NCBI GenBank assembly: GCA_003993805.1
Contig: RSEF01000001.1
Coordinates: forward strand, 94,479,855-94,543,854
Reading direction: 5' to 3'
Origin: Himantopus leucocephalus
Lineage: Eukaryota > Chordata > Aves > Charadriiformes > Recurvirostridae
Length of the DNA stretch: 64,000 nucleotides
Notes under the pieces: generated by a model
The model's input: only the letters and a program-made list of their open reading frames with translations
What the model was told of the DNA's origin: nothing
Databases searched by the model: none
Position numbers and translations under genes: made by a program
Shown here: one piece after another, positions 17,994 through 64,000 of the stretch
Position numbering within the stretch: the first letter of the stretch is position 1
Layout: every line of letters begins with the position of its first letter

Positions 17994-20039
17994 TTTTGCA
18001 TGATGTCTCTACAATCCAAAAGAGAAACATACCTACATTTGCATGGAGCTTGAGTGGAGAGAGCAGGTCTGCCCATCCACACGTGCGACCTGAGTGAGCA
18101 CCCCGAGCTGAACTGTTTGAATCTCTTTGAAAATGGAAAATGGTTTGTATAACCTGGCCTTTTCTTATGTAACAGGCCTGCTGCTTCTGCGTATCCAATA
18201 TAAGAGAGACTTACTGTACGTTTCCCAGAAAAGCCGTTATTATATAGCCACACCTATTCAAGCATATGGAAGGCACAGGTGCTCTGTGAGCAAAATTTGG
18301 CCTGCAGTTCCTTTATCCTGGTGAGGAGGGATGAGTTGGAGAGAGTCCAGCCAAATACTCAGAGCCCAAATTGAGTTTGTGAGGCTGAAAATAAGAAGGA
18401 AAGGTAAACTCAGTATCCCTGATCTACAGTTACTAAGAAATTGACCCCTGCTGTTCATTTGCACAAACCCTTTGTAAAGCAGAGCTGCACTACATAAAAA
18501 TTTTGGATTTTCTTGAAGCACTGGAGGTAGAAGATTCCCATCTTTCCCCTCAAGCCTTTGTCTTCAACGGGAACTTGTTGAAATTATTGTGCTGAACATG
18601 AAGGAAGGCTTAAACACAAGTCACCCTAATTAAAAAAAGAACTCTGATTCCACTGCAAGAAAATTCTCTCGTGTTCCTTTTCCCATTCTTGCTCATATCT
18701 GATCAGTTACACTATTTCATAAGTTTTTCTTTTATATAAATCTTAAGCTTTCTTTACATGCCTTGTGAGTTCTCTTCAACTCCATTACCTCAGGCTCTGG
18801 GATGGAGAAGTCAATCTGCTCCTTTCAGTTTCTGTGCCTCTAAATCATTTTCTTCTGTGAAGCTGCTGACAAGTCACCCACTTGTTCTTCCCCCCTTAAA
18901 AACTTTAACATCACCTTTCGTGATAGATTTGCAGCAAAGAACAGAGTTTAACCGTACCTCTAAGCTGATCGAATGGTGAGCTGCTGTGAAGGAGGCAGCC
19001 CTCTGTACTCACCTCCCACAATCCTTGTGCAGATGCTGATGCACAGCTGACCCCACAGCAAGCCAGTGCACTTTTACCCTACTATAAAAGTGAAGAGGGA
19101 ACAGCTGTGAGCTGAGGGAGAGAGAGCATTATTCTCAGCAGCTGGCCTTTATATCAGGTTAGGGAAACCAGGAAAGCGCACTTTGAAAGTACAGTTGTCT
19201 TCATGATGTGTCTAAACAGCTAAAAGGAGCTGCCATGCCTCCTCCCTTCCATCACCACCAGATATACTTCTGTTGCCTAAGAAGCACCAGTGCTAACGCT
19301 CATTTGGCTGCTCAGGAACTGGGCCTGTTGAAAACTAACCCAGTACCCTATAAAAATAGGGGTTTCATTGGGATCAGCTCCTTGTATTGTTTTGCTTGCT
19401 GAGGCAAGCATCACTGAGGGCTGGTGAAATGTGGAGATGGCCATGTTGAAGAATATTTCTTTGGTTAAAGGTGCGACTTAAATTGCCTTAAGCTGGTTGT
19501 GAAATATCTGTCTGAGAAGAATAAATCCAGCTGGGCTACCAGGGAGGACATATTCTCACCTTCCTTCCCTAGTGTTTTCCTTAGAAATTCTAGTATGCTC
19601 TTATCTGATTTGGTCTTTGCTGTTATTTAACGCCCTGTGATTTCCCTCAGTATGCCCTTCCCTTCCACAGGCTCCTTTGAGATAAACCCTTGCAATCGGG
19701 CAGGAGGAGATGAGTAATTTGATATACTCATGGAATTAATAAAATTAACATGCACAAATCTCGTTTGCACTCAGTGATTACACTCCATGGCAGCTAAAGA
19801 TACTTATAAGTCTTCTCCTGTAATTGCAAGAGGCAGAGTGCAGGAGTGAAGCTCAGCTGTTGGAGATGAGGTTTATCTCTGTCTTTAAGCCAGTTCCAAT
19901 CTAGCGTGAGGTCCAGAATGGCACTTCACACCTAGGCAGAGTCTGTGCATGATGTACTGTGTACAACAGTGACTGAAATATATTAGTTGTAGGCCCAGAG
20001 AAGAGAACTGAAGAGAAGGAAACTGTTCTCTTCATTTGA

Positions 20040-20103
20040 CAGAGGTATGAGGTATGGTGGTGAGGCAAGGACAGAGGTATGAGGTATGGTGGTGAGGCAA
20101 GGT
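20040..20103. repeat. 32-bp tandem duplication
   Basis: The unit beginning acagaggtatgaggtatggt and ending gtgaggcaagg is present twice, head to tail, without a mismatch. The unit itself contains the internal repeat 'ggtatgaggtatggt'. Perfect identity suggests a recent event. Confidence 0.85.
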
Positions 20104-21605
20104 AGCGTGCAACAGTACAGGCCTCAGGACAGCTACGTGTGCTCTGTGCAATAGCAAGGAGAAGTATAGCCAGAGAGGGAAAGACATTGAGAGAAAGGCT
20201 TGGGAAAAAGATCAAGAAAAGCTTGATGTCTTACGTTTACACAACACAGGTAGGAAGCTTCATGGCAGACTTCAGGCAGAACGGGCTCAGGTATAGAATA
20301 GCTACACAAGCTGTAGCTCCAGGGTTGGTACAGCTTATGGTACTCCTTGTGTGGTCCACACTCCAAGTGTGGTCCAAGCCACACTTGTTTCTGTAAGACA
20401 GTGACAGGAAAGAGACCTCCCTGATTTTCAGCATCTACTGGCTTCTTAGCCATCATCTTCGAAAAACAGTTCACAATATGCTTAATTCTTCAGGGGAATC
20501 GTATAAGAAATGCACCAAACAAGAAATTAGTCATTGTCCAAATGAAGTTAATGTGAATTCTGTTCTCATTGGAAACCCAAAATACCTAAATTTAGCTCAT
20601 TTTGCCTCAACTGTTTTGTTGGTAATTGCCTAGAAGGAGAAACAAACTAAAATAAATCCACCTCTAAATGTTGTAGAGAGCAAAGCAATGTTGTCATAGT
20701 CTTAAGCTTTTCCTTCTAATTTCTCCCAGATGGCATTTCCCGTATTCCTTGTTCAGACAACTCTAAACAAGCAGGCATTTCCCTTAAACTAGCTGTTTGA
20801 CTTTTTCCAAAAGAAAAAGGAAAAGAAAGGAAAGGGAAAAAAAATCAATTCCAATACAGAGATTATCAGCAGCTGGTGCCCTTACATCCAGAAAAATATG
20901 AGTAAGTAACAGTTTCATCTTTGATTCTCCTCCCCGTAACAATCTGACAGGGAAAGATTTCTATGCCGTGGCTCAGGGAAAGGAAAAATAAACAGGGAAA
21001 ATGTGGGTAAAGTAGTGCCTATTAGAACTACGTGTATGTGTAGGACAGCCTACAGTCATTAAAGCACAGTCTCAAATATGAATGCAAGCTGTAAAGTCAA
21101 TGTCAGGTGCCTCTTTTGTACAGTAGGCTTTTCCCAGGCTAAGTAGTAGTGAACCTGCACAGGAGCAGAAGAGAGCAGCTGGACATCTGTGCCAGATCAA
21201 TGTCCCTGTCTGTCTCAGAACACGTCATGGAGCCTGGGCAAGACTGTTTGGGGACACTGTGCTCTCTCAGCAGCACAGGCAGCTTCATGAAGATGGATGG
21301 TTATTTTGTTAACAAATGGACATGGAAGACCTGTGCTTAGAACATTAGGGTCTATTTACATTCTTGCACTGATATTTTTCCCAGCATAGGCAGAACGAAG
21401 TGTTATCTTTTCCTTGGAAATCAAGAGAAGCTCTATGATTGTCAGTGTTGGTCTGCACAAAAGAAAATAAATATGTGATGTATTTTTCCACTGCGCATAT
21501 ACATTGTTGGAAGAGGAAAAATTTAATAAGGCTGTTACTGTCTTGAGACAAAGTATGTTTACTAAAACCATAAAGACTTGTTCAAGAATGTTCTCAGTGC
21601 AGATA

Positions 21606-21690
21606 TCATAGAATCATAGAATTGTTTGGGTTGGAAGGGACCTTAAAGGTCATCTAGTTCCAACCCCCCTGCCGTGGGCAGGACTTACCT
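21606..21690 (-). mobile_element. CR1 LINE 3' tail, severely 5'-truncated
   Basis: The stretch with 'atagaatcatagaattgttt' and 'ttggaagggaccttaaaggt' is the reverse complement of the standard avian CR1 3' end, including its ATTCTATGATT-type terminal repeat. Only about 85 bp of the element remain. It is one of the clearest signs that the genome is avian. Confidence 0.92.
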
Positions 21691-22796
21691 ACTGATGAGT
21701 AGTAGCTGCTGTCTTCTAGGAAGAGAGGGGTTGCAGTGTTCTATGGAAAGAATGCTACTCTCATCTTTCTCATCTCCTTTGACTTGGGACATTTTAAATG
21801 CCCTCTGAAACCTAGTCTTGTTTTTGCTTTCCCATAAGGGATCAAATGTCCATGCCAGCAAGACAAAAACATCTAAAAAGGCTTTTCTTCATTATGGAGA
21901 CAAGATCATGCACCAAGATTTACTTCTAATAAGATAAAGGCATCTAGTCCAGATTCACTGGCCTTCTGGATTCTTTTTCATTGGGCATGGAAATCCAGTC
22001 ATGAGTTGGAGGTCAAAAGGTTAAAAACCCTCTTCCAGACCTCTGCCGAGTTCCCATGAGGCAAGTGCAGGTGGACTTCCCTTCTTTTCAGATACTGCAT
22101 GTGTGAGCAATGCAGCAAGCCAAAAGCTCTTTTGCAAGTATATATTCTTGTTTGGCTTCAGTTTTTATTTGTGGATGTTGTGCATGATTGGAGGTCTCTG
22201 GGAATCCCTACAGCATAAAATTGGGACTCAAAAGTAATTTTACAGGGAATAGGATTTCTCTTGTTGAGCTCTTTTCAGATATGGGAGGGTACAGACCGAG
22301 GATTTGGGAGGTACAAGGGTGGTGGATGGGAGTCTCAGGGGTGGCATGCGGGAATATTCCTGAAGCATGTTTAAAAGTAACTAAAGGTTTGGGTCTTTAA
22401 ATATTGTATTCTCAGTATCTGAAACTGCTTTAGCATAAGCGTACGGGACAATGGATGTTGCCACAAAGCAATTTTAAGGAGCTTCCCCCAAGCCTGTACA
22501 CATTTTCTGTAGGGGGGAGGCTGCATGGGGATTATATGTATTCTTTCAAGCTAGTGTTTACAGAGGTGCATTGATGTTTGGGGGGTAAGTACCGAATGGA
22601 GGTTAAACGAAAAGGAAAAGGGACCCACTCGTGAAAGCTTTCTTCCTTACCTTGTCCCACACTAGCCCTTAGTAACTAAAATGAGTCTGATTTGCCTTTG
22701 GTCTTCCAGCTCCAAAACATGTTTGCCTGAAAATTTTTGTTGGATATACTTCGCATGTTTTGATAATGTGACTTATGAGATAACACTTCAACAAAG

Positions 22797-22860
22797 ATAT
22801 ATATAAATACATACATGTACAACCACCTACATACATGTACACACACTACATATAGACTTA
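22797..22860. repeat. ATAC/ACAT-rich simple repeat
   Basis: Imperfect run of atat, acat and gtac steps ('aaatacatacatgtacaacc'). It is a decayed microsatellite. Confidence 0.7.
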
Positions 22861-25435
22861 GGAAACTATATGGCACTATACACCTCCATGCCTGTATGTG
22901 GCAGCAACCACAGTAAAGGAGGGGAGGTAGCTCAAAATAGCATGTACAGTCCTTTATGGAGTTGTTATTAAACAGAATGTGGTCTTGCCATCCTGGCTGG
23001 TGGAAGTGTTTTATTTCTGTGGGATTGGTTCCAGGGGAGTTGCGTCTAAGGAAGAGGATCCTAGGAAGAGGGCGTGGGTCTCAATGAGGTAGCCTGATGG
23101 AGGATGTTGAAAAGGATCCATGGTGGCTTGGAAAAGCATCCCAGAGTAGGAAATATCATAGATGCGCTGTTTCTCATTAAGAAGATAAGAACATCACATG
23201 TTTGAATATACAGGGCTAAAATCTCATGAGTGCCTGTGGCTACCATGGCACAAATCCCAGGCCATTGTGGCAGTTTTGATGATAGACTGTGTCACATCAA
23301 CAGGATCCTCTGGTTTAGCATAGACTGAGTTTTCCTGTTACACTGAAACGGCATTTTCCAGATGATACGTGTAAGTTTTGTCCCGATATTGGTGACACGC
23401 AGACACATGTGCTACAGGGTTGGACAGAAGTTTCACAACAGCACCTTAGGACAGGACACAAAGAGGAATCCAGTGCTGGGGTTGTAAGAGGCACTGACGC
23501 TGGGTGGCAAGACTCTGGGTTCACATTCTGTTTTAAACTGGCGCTTCCCAGCCTGCTGTCCTCATAGCAGGTTGGGGAATTGGTTGACCCACAGGGAAAG
23601 GAGCATCTCTGCGCTTCCAACATTGTTGTATCATCTGCTTCTGATTTAGGACATTAGGCCATATCCAGTAGTGCTTTGTTTACCATATAAGAATTTTAAG
23701 TTCTAGGCATAAAAGATACCTGTTTCCTTATGAAGATACTTGCACTTTTCCACTGGTTCTTAGAGCGGCTACGCAGTGTCACTTGCCCTGCTTAAGGCAT
23801 AGTATATTTCACAATCAGGGATATTTAGCTTTCTGTGTTCTATTTGAAGTTAATTTGCTTCCTTCCAGTTTACCTGCCTTTGCTACTGAAAAGACTCCCA
23901 CCTCCTCCACCCCCCTTGGTATGTATGTCTGCGTAATTATGCTCATATAATTAATTGTGACTTACATAAGACACACATACTTAACTCCTTTAGGTTTTTT
24001 GCTTATGGTTTGGGTTTTTTTTTGTCCATCCTGTAAGTCCCCTAGTATTCACTCCAGGGTTTGTTTTGGTTTTGTTCCGCTCCCCCCCCCCAAATGGCCT
24101 CTGAATTGTCACTATTTTTTTTTAAAATGAATTCAGTTATTCCACACACGTATAAGACTCGAGTCCCTGGGAAAATAACATGTCTCTGGGCCTGGAATTT
24201 GTACCTCTGCCTAGGAAGAATGCCTTTTTTTCTTAATTTCACATTATGCTACAAAGATGGTGTCCAGCTGCTGAGTGCTTCACATAACAGAACTCTTTTA
24301 CCATCATACTAGTCTAGATTTATCCCTCAGTTAAGTACATCTCCTCTGCATTTAGCTGCTTAGCCCCAACAGGAACCTCGTTCTGTGGTATCTGCCTCAG
24401 TCTCTGATCTCCACTTTCTGCTTATTTCTCTGTTTAGCCTGGATGGCAAATCTACCATATGTTTCTCTCATGTTACTGTCTTACAAGCTCTCATCTGTTA
24501 CTTCCAAGCCATTAATGAAAACAATAAATAAAAAGGGCACAAGACCATTCTCACTGCACACCTCACTGGCTCTACACTTTGCCAGCTGCAAGGGTATTTT
24601 CTATGCACTCCCTCAGACAGTTCATATCTTCTGTGCCAAAGAAATGGCAAATTTAATTTCAGGATAAGATTCTGTGCCATATTTGGTCATAATCCAACCA
24701 TGTCGCAGCTACCATTTCTTTTCACAGCCCATTTGCTTAAGTGCACGGTGGAAGTTTGAGGAGGGGGGGGAAAGCAGACTAATTTTTTTTGGCAAATGTA
24801 TTCCTCATAAACTTTCCACTACTGTCTTTTGCACTTGTTTCTGTGTGGAAAATCTGAAAAGCTTTTAACTTGAATTCGTGTGACTTTAATTCTGAACATA
24901 TCTTAGTAGGTCTTATATTTTCACCTTCTGTTCTTCGAAGTAAGTAGTTATTCAGTAAATAGCTGGATGTTAGCAGCTTTGAGATTGTTGTTCATATAAA
25001 GCAGGCAATTCACGTTTTCATTTCTCTACATTCTGTTTCTTTTATAAGTTTTCTACTGGCTTTTTCCTCAACATACTTCGTCCTCCATATCAGGTGCAAT
25101 CCTTCCAAGTTGGCTAGATACATTTCAGTAACCGGTTTTACTGCGGAGCACGAGATGTTTGCACAAGCAGCACACGAAAACTGCTGGGATGTGAGCAAAT
25201 GCTCATTTGAAAGGCCAATGCTTGAACTAGTAATAGGTTTGGCTGAGGCTGGCTTCATTAGGCAGCACACCGACCCCAGCAGTGTCCACAGTAGTGTCTT
25301 TGGCAAAGTGAGGCTGCATCAGGTCTCACTGACTTTCAGCAAGCCGAGGGAGGGGGACATATGGCTCAAAGCACGGGCAACCCAATTGCAAAGCTATCTG
25401 CTATTGCACTGCCGTGATTTGAAAAAGGTGATGTT

Positions 25436-25500
25436 TGTGTGTGTGTGCATGAGTACACGTGCACAGGGTTGTGTGTCCAGTGTGTGTGGGGGACACACAC
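25436..25500. repeat. TG/CA-rich simple repeat
   Basis: Starts with 'tgtgtgtgtgtgcatg', continues as interrupted GTGT and ends with ACACAC. The opposed TG and CA ends give it some dyad symmetry. Confidence 0.7.
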
Positions 25501-28500
25501 AGAATGACAAAAAAATGTTTTTCTCTATTTGAGAATACTAATGGTCAGCCATGGCGTTTGTGCAGAAATATTAATTATTGGTCTCCAGTGTTGATTAAAT
25601 TGTTGTGAGAGCTGTGCCCAGATCATTGCTTATGTGGCCATGAACAACTTAGTTCTTGCTGTGACAGTATTTTTAATAGTGTGTTTTTAATTATACCCTT
25701 CCTGGGGTTGGACTAATTTGGCAAAGAGGGATCTTTACTTGCTCAGCTTGTTATTGCCCTGTCTTGTGATCTTTGGCCATAAAACACACACTCCTATACA
25801 GTTTTTGCATAACTGGGGGTGGGTAGTTAATTTTTATGAACTCTTGATTCTGTCTCTCTCTCTTTTTTCTGCTTGTACTAACTGTTTTTGTCCATAGGGT
25901 TAACAAACTAGAATTTTTTTGGTCTACAATAATTTGCAAACCAAAAAAAGTTACATTGTTCAGACAAATTTTTCTTGTCCAGTAATGCATCTCCATGTGT
26001 TTTCTTCTTCATCCACATCATGACCAAGTCTCTTAGCCGTATCATAACTACCCAAAGCCCTATCTGTTGTCTTGTCAACCTTAAGTCTTCCTTATTTTGT
26101 TAATTCTTTATACTGATGAGTTTAAAAACAAGATGTCTGCTTTCACATTTAAATGCCATGTAAAAGGAAGAGTTCAACTTTTTGCTAGATTAAAATGTAA
26201 TAGATAACTTCTTGCCTTCATTAACTGAATATCAGTAAACTGGCAATTAGTTGAGATAGATTGACTACATTTATCTTGAAGATACAAGGTCAAAGGACAT
26301 TTTTTAGGTTTGGTGGTGGTGGTCATGGTAGTAGTGTTTTTTTCCCAAAATTTTCTGCTCTGATGGAGATTTTTCACTACAGTGTTCTTCTCAGACTGTT
26401 ATATGTTGGGTACCAACTGTAGTTCAGCAGGTGCTTGGAGTTGAAAATGCTGAACAAGATCAGTTCTATTTTGGTGCTTTGAGTGGTAGTGGCAAGATTG
26501 GTGTAACATGAATCTTTGCCCAAAACGATTTGAAGCAACTCCGCATGCTGTTTAGGAAAAAAAGCAAGCTTCTGTGGTTCAAAACAGCCTCAGAGCTTCG
26601 TGTTTTTCAAGTCTAGTGCTTCGATTTTTGGGGGCAGATCTGAGATTTGACTTTCTAGCTGAAGGGGAAGGCCTCAGTGCTGGCACAAATTCTGGGGATA
26701 TTTTGGGTTGGGGAAAAAATTATTTTTCTTTGAGGTAGCCAAATCTGTGCTACTTGGATAGGATGAGAGATGCGGGTTTTAGAGTGAGAGATCAGCATGT
26801 CTTTTTTTGCTGGACAAAGGTTTCAAGTTTAAACTTTGAGGGGGCATACTGGGATTGCCTGAGAGGGTGCAAGCTTAGAGTTCCCTTGGCAAAGGTTCAG
26901 TGTCAGTTTACTGCACATTTTACACCTATTCAAGTACTTGGCATCAGCTCAGTGACTTGCATTCAGCATCAGTGAAGATTTTATTGGTAAAATGGAAGTG
27001 GAAACATCTTCAGACATCGCAAACCATCTTTGCAGTATGCTTTTTGTCCCCTCCTGGTTCCCTAGATGCATTCGTGTATGCGTACTTTTTCCCAGGTGAG
27101 AAAATGGTGCAGATGAATGCTGCTTCTGCTCCAAGGGTGGGGGCATACCTGGAATGGATCTTGAGTAATGCCTCCAGAGAGCAGCAGTAACACCCACCTT
27201 TCGGCTTCCCCACAGAGAGCAGCCCAGCTCCTCATGGTGACTCTGGGACAGCTAAAGGCCATAGGAATGGAGAGATATGTATGTGTGCATGTGTAGGCAC
27301 ACACGTGTGTGCTTTTGTACTCTCAGGTGACAAACCTTAAGAAACTTTTTAGGTTAGCTTGTGTCTTACTCTGAGCTCCCCAAGCCTCTCCATGTGCATC
27401 ATTTTTGTTCCAACTTCATCTCCCCCAGCTCACAATCTGTCTGTCATGACTCACACGCTCTCTGGCTTTGATTTAGACTCCATCTGCTTTCTCAGCCAGT
27501 CAGATCCCAGTTCTTCTGTAACACCATAGGAGAGGTGTGGGACTGGAGCAGAACATGTATTCAGGAGAGAGGAGGGGGAAGTGTACTGATTCCAGCCTCA
27601 AAGTTTCTCCTTGTCTCATCTGTCTCGGTGCAAGCGTTTGGCAAAGCTGCAAAATGTAATCTGTACTTGCTAGTAATAAGGCTGGGGCTGACTTGGAGAA
27701 ACTTGTCCTTTCGGAGGGTGTGTGGACCCTCAGAGCAGATGTGGTCTCAGAGTGTTGCCACTCACTGCACATTTATAGGTTTTTAAAAGGAATGTCCTTT
27801 CTCCCCTTCTTATTTAAAGGACTATCACAGTTCCCTAAGAAAAAAATAGCAGTTGTTTTCCCTCTTCTCTGCAGGCAGGGGAAGGTGACACAAAGGTAGC
27901 AGGGAGGCTGTGTTGCTAACGCCTGGCAGCCAGAAATGTGCCAACACACCCTCTGGTGGAGGCAAGCAGCTGGTGTGCACAAAAGACTTGCCCTCAGATC
28001 ACCACTGTCTTCTCACGAGGACAGGGTGGCCCTTGGAGGACTGAAGATCACTTTAGGCAGGGAAAGGCTCTCCCCCGTTAGCTTATAGAGGGGCATCACA
28101 TGTCAGAGACGATACAGAGTTGGTGGGTTTTGAAGTCCAGGCGGCAAAAATAAATCTCTCCCTCTTCAAGAGACTAGCTGGGGAGATTTCCCTCTACTGT
28201 AAGCTTGTCACAGACTCTCCCACCCATAAGCATCATCAGAGAGGAACTGGCACAACGTCAGTCCTTGGAATTAAAGCCAGGAGGGAATTTTCCTAGGGAG
28301 ACTGGGTTAGAGGTAATGATATTTTTTACTTGCTCCTGAGGCAGCTTATGAAAACCCACCTGTTAAGGTGAAACTGGTCATTCAAAGTTAGAGAATGCTT
28401 TACTAATATCAGGAAAGGGGATGTGGCCCAATATCCCTAAGAACATATTCTCAGAACCTGGATTTCTTCTCTGTTGCTGGTAAGTGGAAACACATCCAAT

Positions 28501-29930
28501 AGGCTGCTTGGGACTGCATCTAAGTGCCGTGGCACACCAAAAATAGGATAGAAGGAGATGTAGAATGTTAGAGGAAAGCTGCAGAATACACAGAATTTGA
28601 TTTTGCCTATTTACTGAGAAAACCTCACAAGGACAGTGAGTTAAACAAAGCAGCATCTTATCTTTGGATGCTAAGGTTTTGCATGCATGACACGAACTGA
28701 CAAGACATCTTTTTGCAAGATACAGATCAAAATCTGCTCCAGATTTAGAACTGGAATAGAGAAGGATACTGCAGACAAGGGTTGAGGTCTCTGCTGTTAG
28801 TCACAACTGAGACAAGCTGGCAAAATAGAGAGCTGGAATTCTCAGATCTGAGGTATGCAGAAATATGTGGAAAGTAGGCAGGGTAGAATTACCAGAAAAG
28901 AGAGCAGGAGTTTTCAGAGAGAAACCTGTTTTCAAAGTGTAGAAAACGTGGCTTCCCTCTGCTGTATTTCTTGGCAGCCTGCTAACTCCATAATTTTTTT
29001 TTTTTTTGAGTTCTTGTATTTTAAGACTATAACTTTGTAAAAATTGTGAACAGTGATTCAGAGAGACAAACGCAGGTATTTGAAATATAGGTGCCTACAT
29101 GTTGTTTTACTCCTCTTCCTCCAACACTTAGGATGCCCATACTCAGATTTTCCCATTCTATTTAAAAATTCCAGAGATGATGGGAATACAAAGAGACTTT
29201 CCTCCCTTCCAGTGCTTTTCTCAGAGCCCTGGCTGAATTCAAGACATAAAACATAGGCCAATTTTTTTCATCCCATCTGTTTTCAGGGCACAGCTCAGCT
29301 GAAGGACAGAGGAGAAACTCCTCGCTGCACCCCCATCCAGGAAAATCCCAGAGTAAAAATTGAGAAAGAAGAAAAATGTTCTACATGGGAATGTTTGGGG
29401 GGATGCAAGATAAGAGCTAGTGAAAAGAAACTGCAGCAACACGGACATGATTGCAGTCAGAAGCAGCAATATGCTTCTAGGCTGGAGGTCTGGCTGTGTT
29501 TACACTGGTGCACGCAGGCCAGGTGTGACTGGAAGGACTGCACCAACGGAGAATGAGAAGAGCTGCGCCTCCTTCACTTTCCACATGGCAGATTGACCCA
29601 GAGCATCCTGACTGTGCCCAGCAGTATTCATGTCCTGTTACAATCCCTTCTGCCATGTTATGTAGACATGGCAGAAGCCTAAGCATTATGAGCCTGTCCT
29701 TAGTTTCCTTGCTGTCCACATCTGACTCCTGCACACTCCCATATAGTCCAACAGCCTGACAGTCTGTGCACAGAATGAAAGCAGCAGAAGAAAGGGTCGG
29801 TCCAATGACCCTTCTTCCAGCTGAATCAATCATCTGTGGGGATTGCAAAGAACATCCAAAAGCTTCTCTTTGAGGAGCAAACACTAGAAGACTGATTCAA
29901 CTCCCGACTGGATTATTCCCCTCGCACCAG

Positions 29931-63853
<33,923 letters not shown>

Positions 63854-64000
63854 CTAGAGGAGCAGAAAGCAAGAGAGGTCAAAAGAAAAAGGTAAGGCAA
63901 ACGCTCCTTCAGAAATAGCATTAAAGATGAAAAGGCAGATCTACTATCAGGCCGAGGTGCAAACCCAAAGGTACCCAAGCAGGGAGACAGAGACACAGAA

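Larger units (their letters stand above)
16746..29930. other. Intergenic region between the convergent genes
   Basis: About 13 kb with no recognised coding exon. It holds one short CR1 tail (21606-21690), simple repeats (22797-22860, 25436-25500), a 32-bp tandem duplication (20040-20103), a perfect hairpin (17960-17993) and otherwise unassigned sequence. The left end may include more FAM131B 3' UTR. The right end should contain the CLCN1 3' UTR on the - strand, but no rc-AATAAA was identified just below 29931. Confidence 0.55.

Overview
The window is vertebrate genomic DNA and almost certainly avian. The genes have short exons split by long introns with GT-AG (and two GC-AG) borders. Interspersed repeats are almost all CR1 LINE fragments, some ending in the typical avian CR1 3' tail. 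No SINE or L1 material was recognised. The species cannot be named from this sequence. Two runs of exactly 100 N (4261-4360 and 54916-55015) are assembly gaps of unknown true size.

Two protein-coding genes are supported, lying tail to tail. FAM131B is on the + strand: six coding exons between 8265 and 14763, its 5' exon(s) not found. CLCN1, the skeletal-muscle voltage-gated chloride channel ClC-1, is on the - strand: 22 constitutive exons plus one alternative exon between 63853 and 29931, with exon 1 beyond the right edge. The order and opposed orientation match the human CLCN1-FAM131B neighbourhood as I recall it. All CLCN1 exons join in phase: 2829 nt, 942 codons plus stop, without the first exon.

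Layout: 1-8264 is FAM131B upstream DNA with degraded CR1 copies and a gap; 8265-14763 is FAM131B; about 14764-16745 is its probable 3' UTR; 16746-29930 is a gene-poor intergenic stretch; 29931-63853 is CLCN1, with many CR1 insertions and one hAT DNA transposon in its introns; the last bases are CLCN1 intron 1.

The most interesting observation is in CLCN1. Between exon 6 and exon 7 there is a second intact copy of exon 7 (59854-59932). It has the same length (79 nt), the same phase (0 in, 1 out) and the same rare GC donor. Fourteen of 26 residues are shared, and eight of those 14 codons differ only at the third position. This looks like an ancient exon duplication kept under protein-level selection and used as a mutually exclusive alternative: including both exons, or neither, breaks the frame. 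It would swap the channel's helix-G segment. It sits where mammalian CLCN1 has the cryptic exon called 6b, part of the alternative-splicing region disturbed in myotonic dystrophy. YGCY motifs of the kind bound by MBNL proteins cluster just upstream of it.
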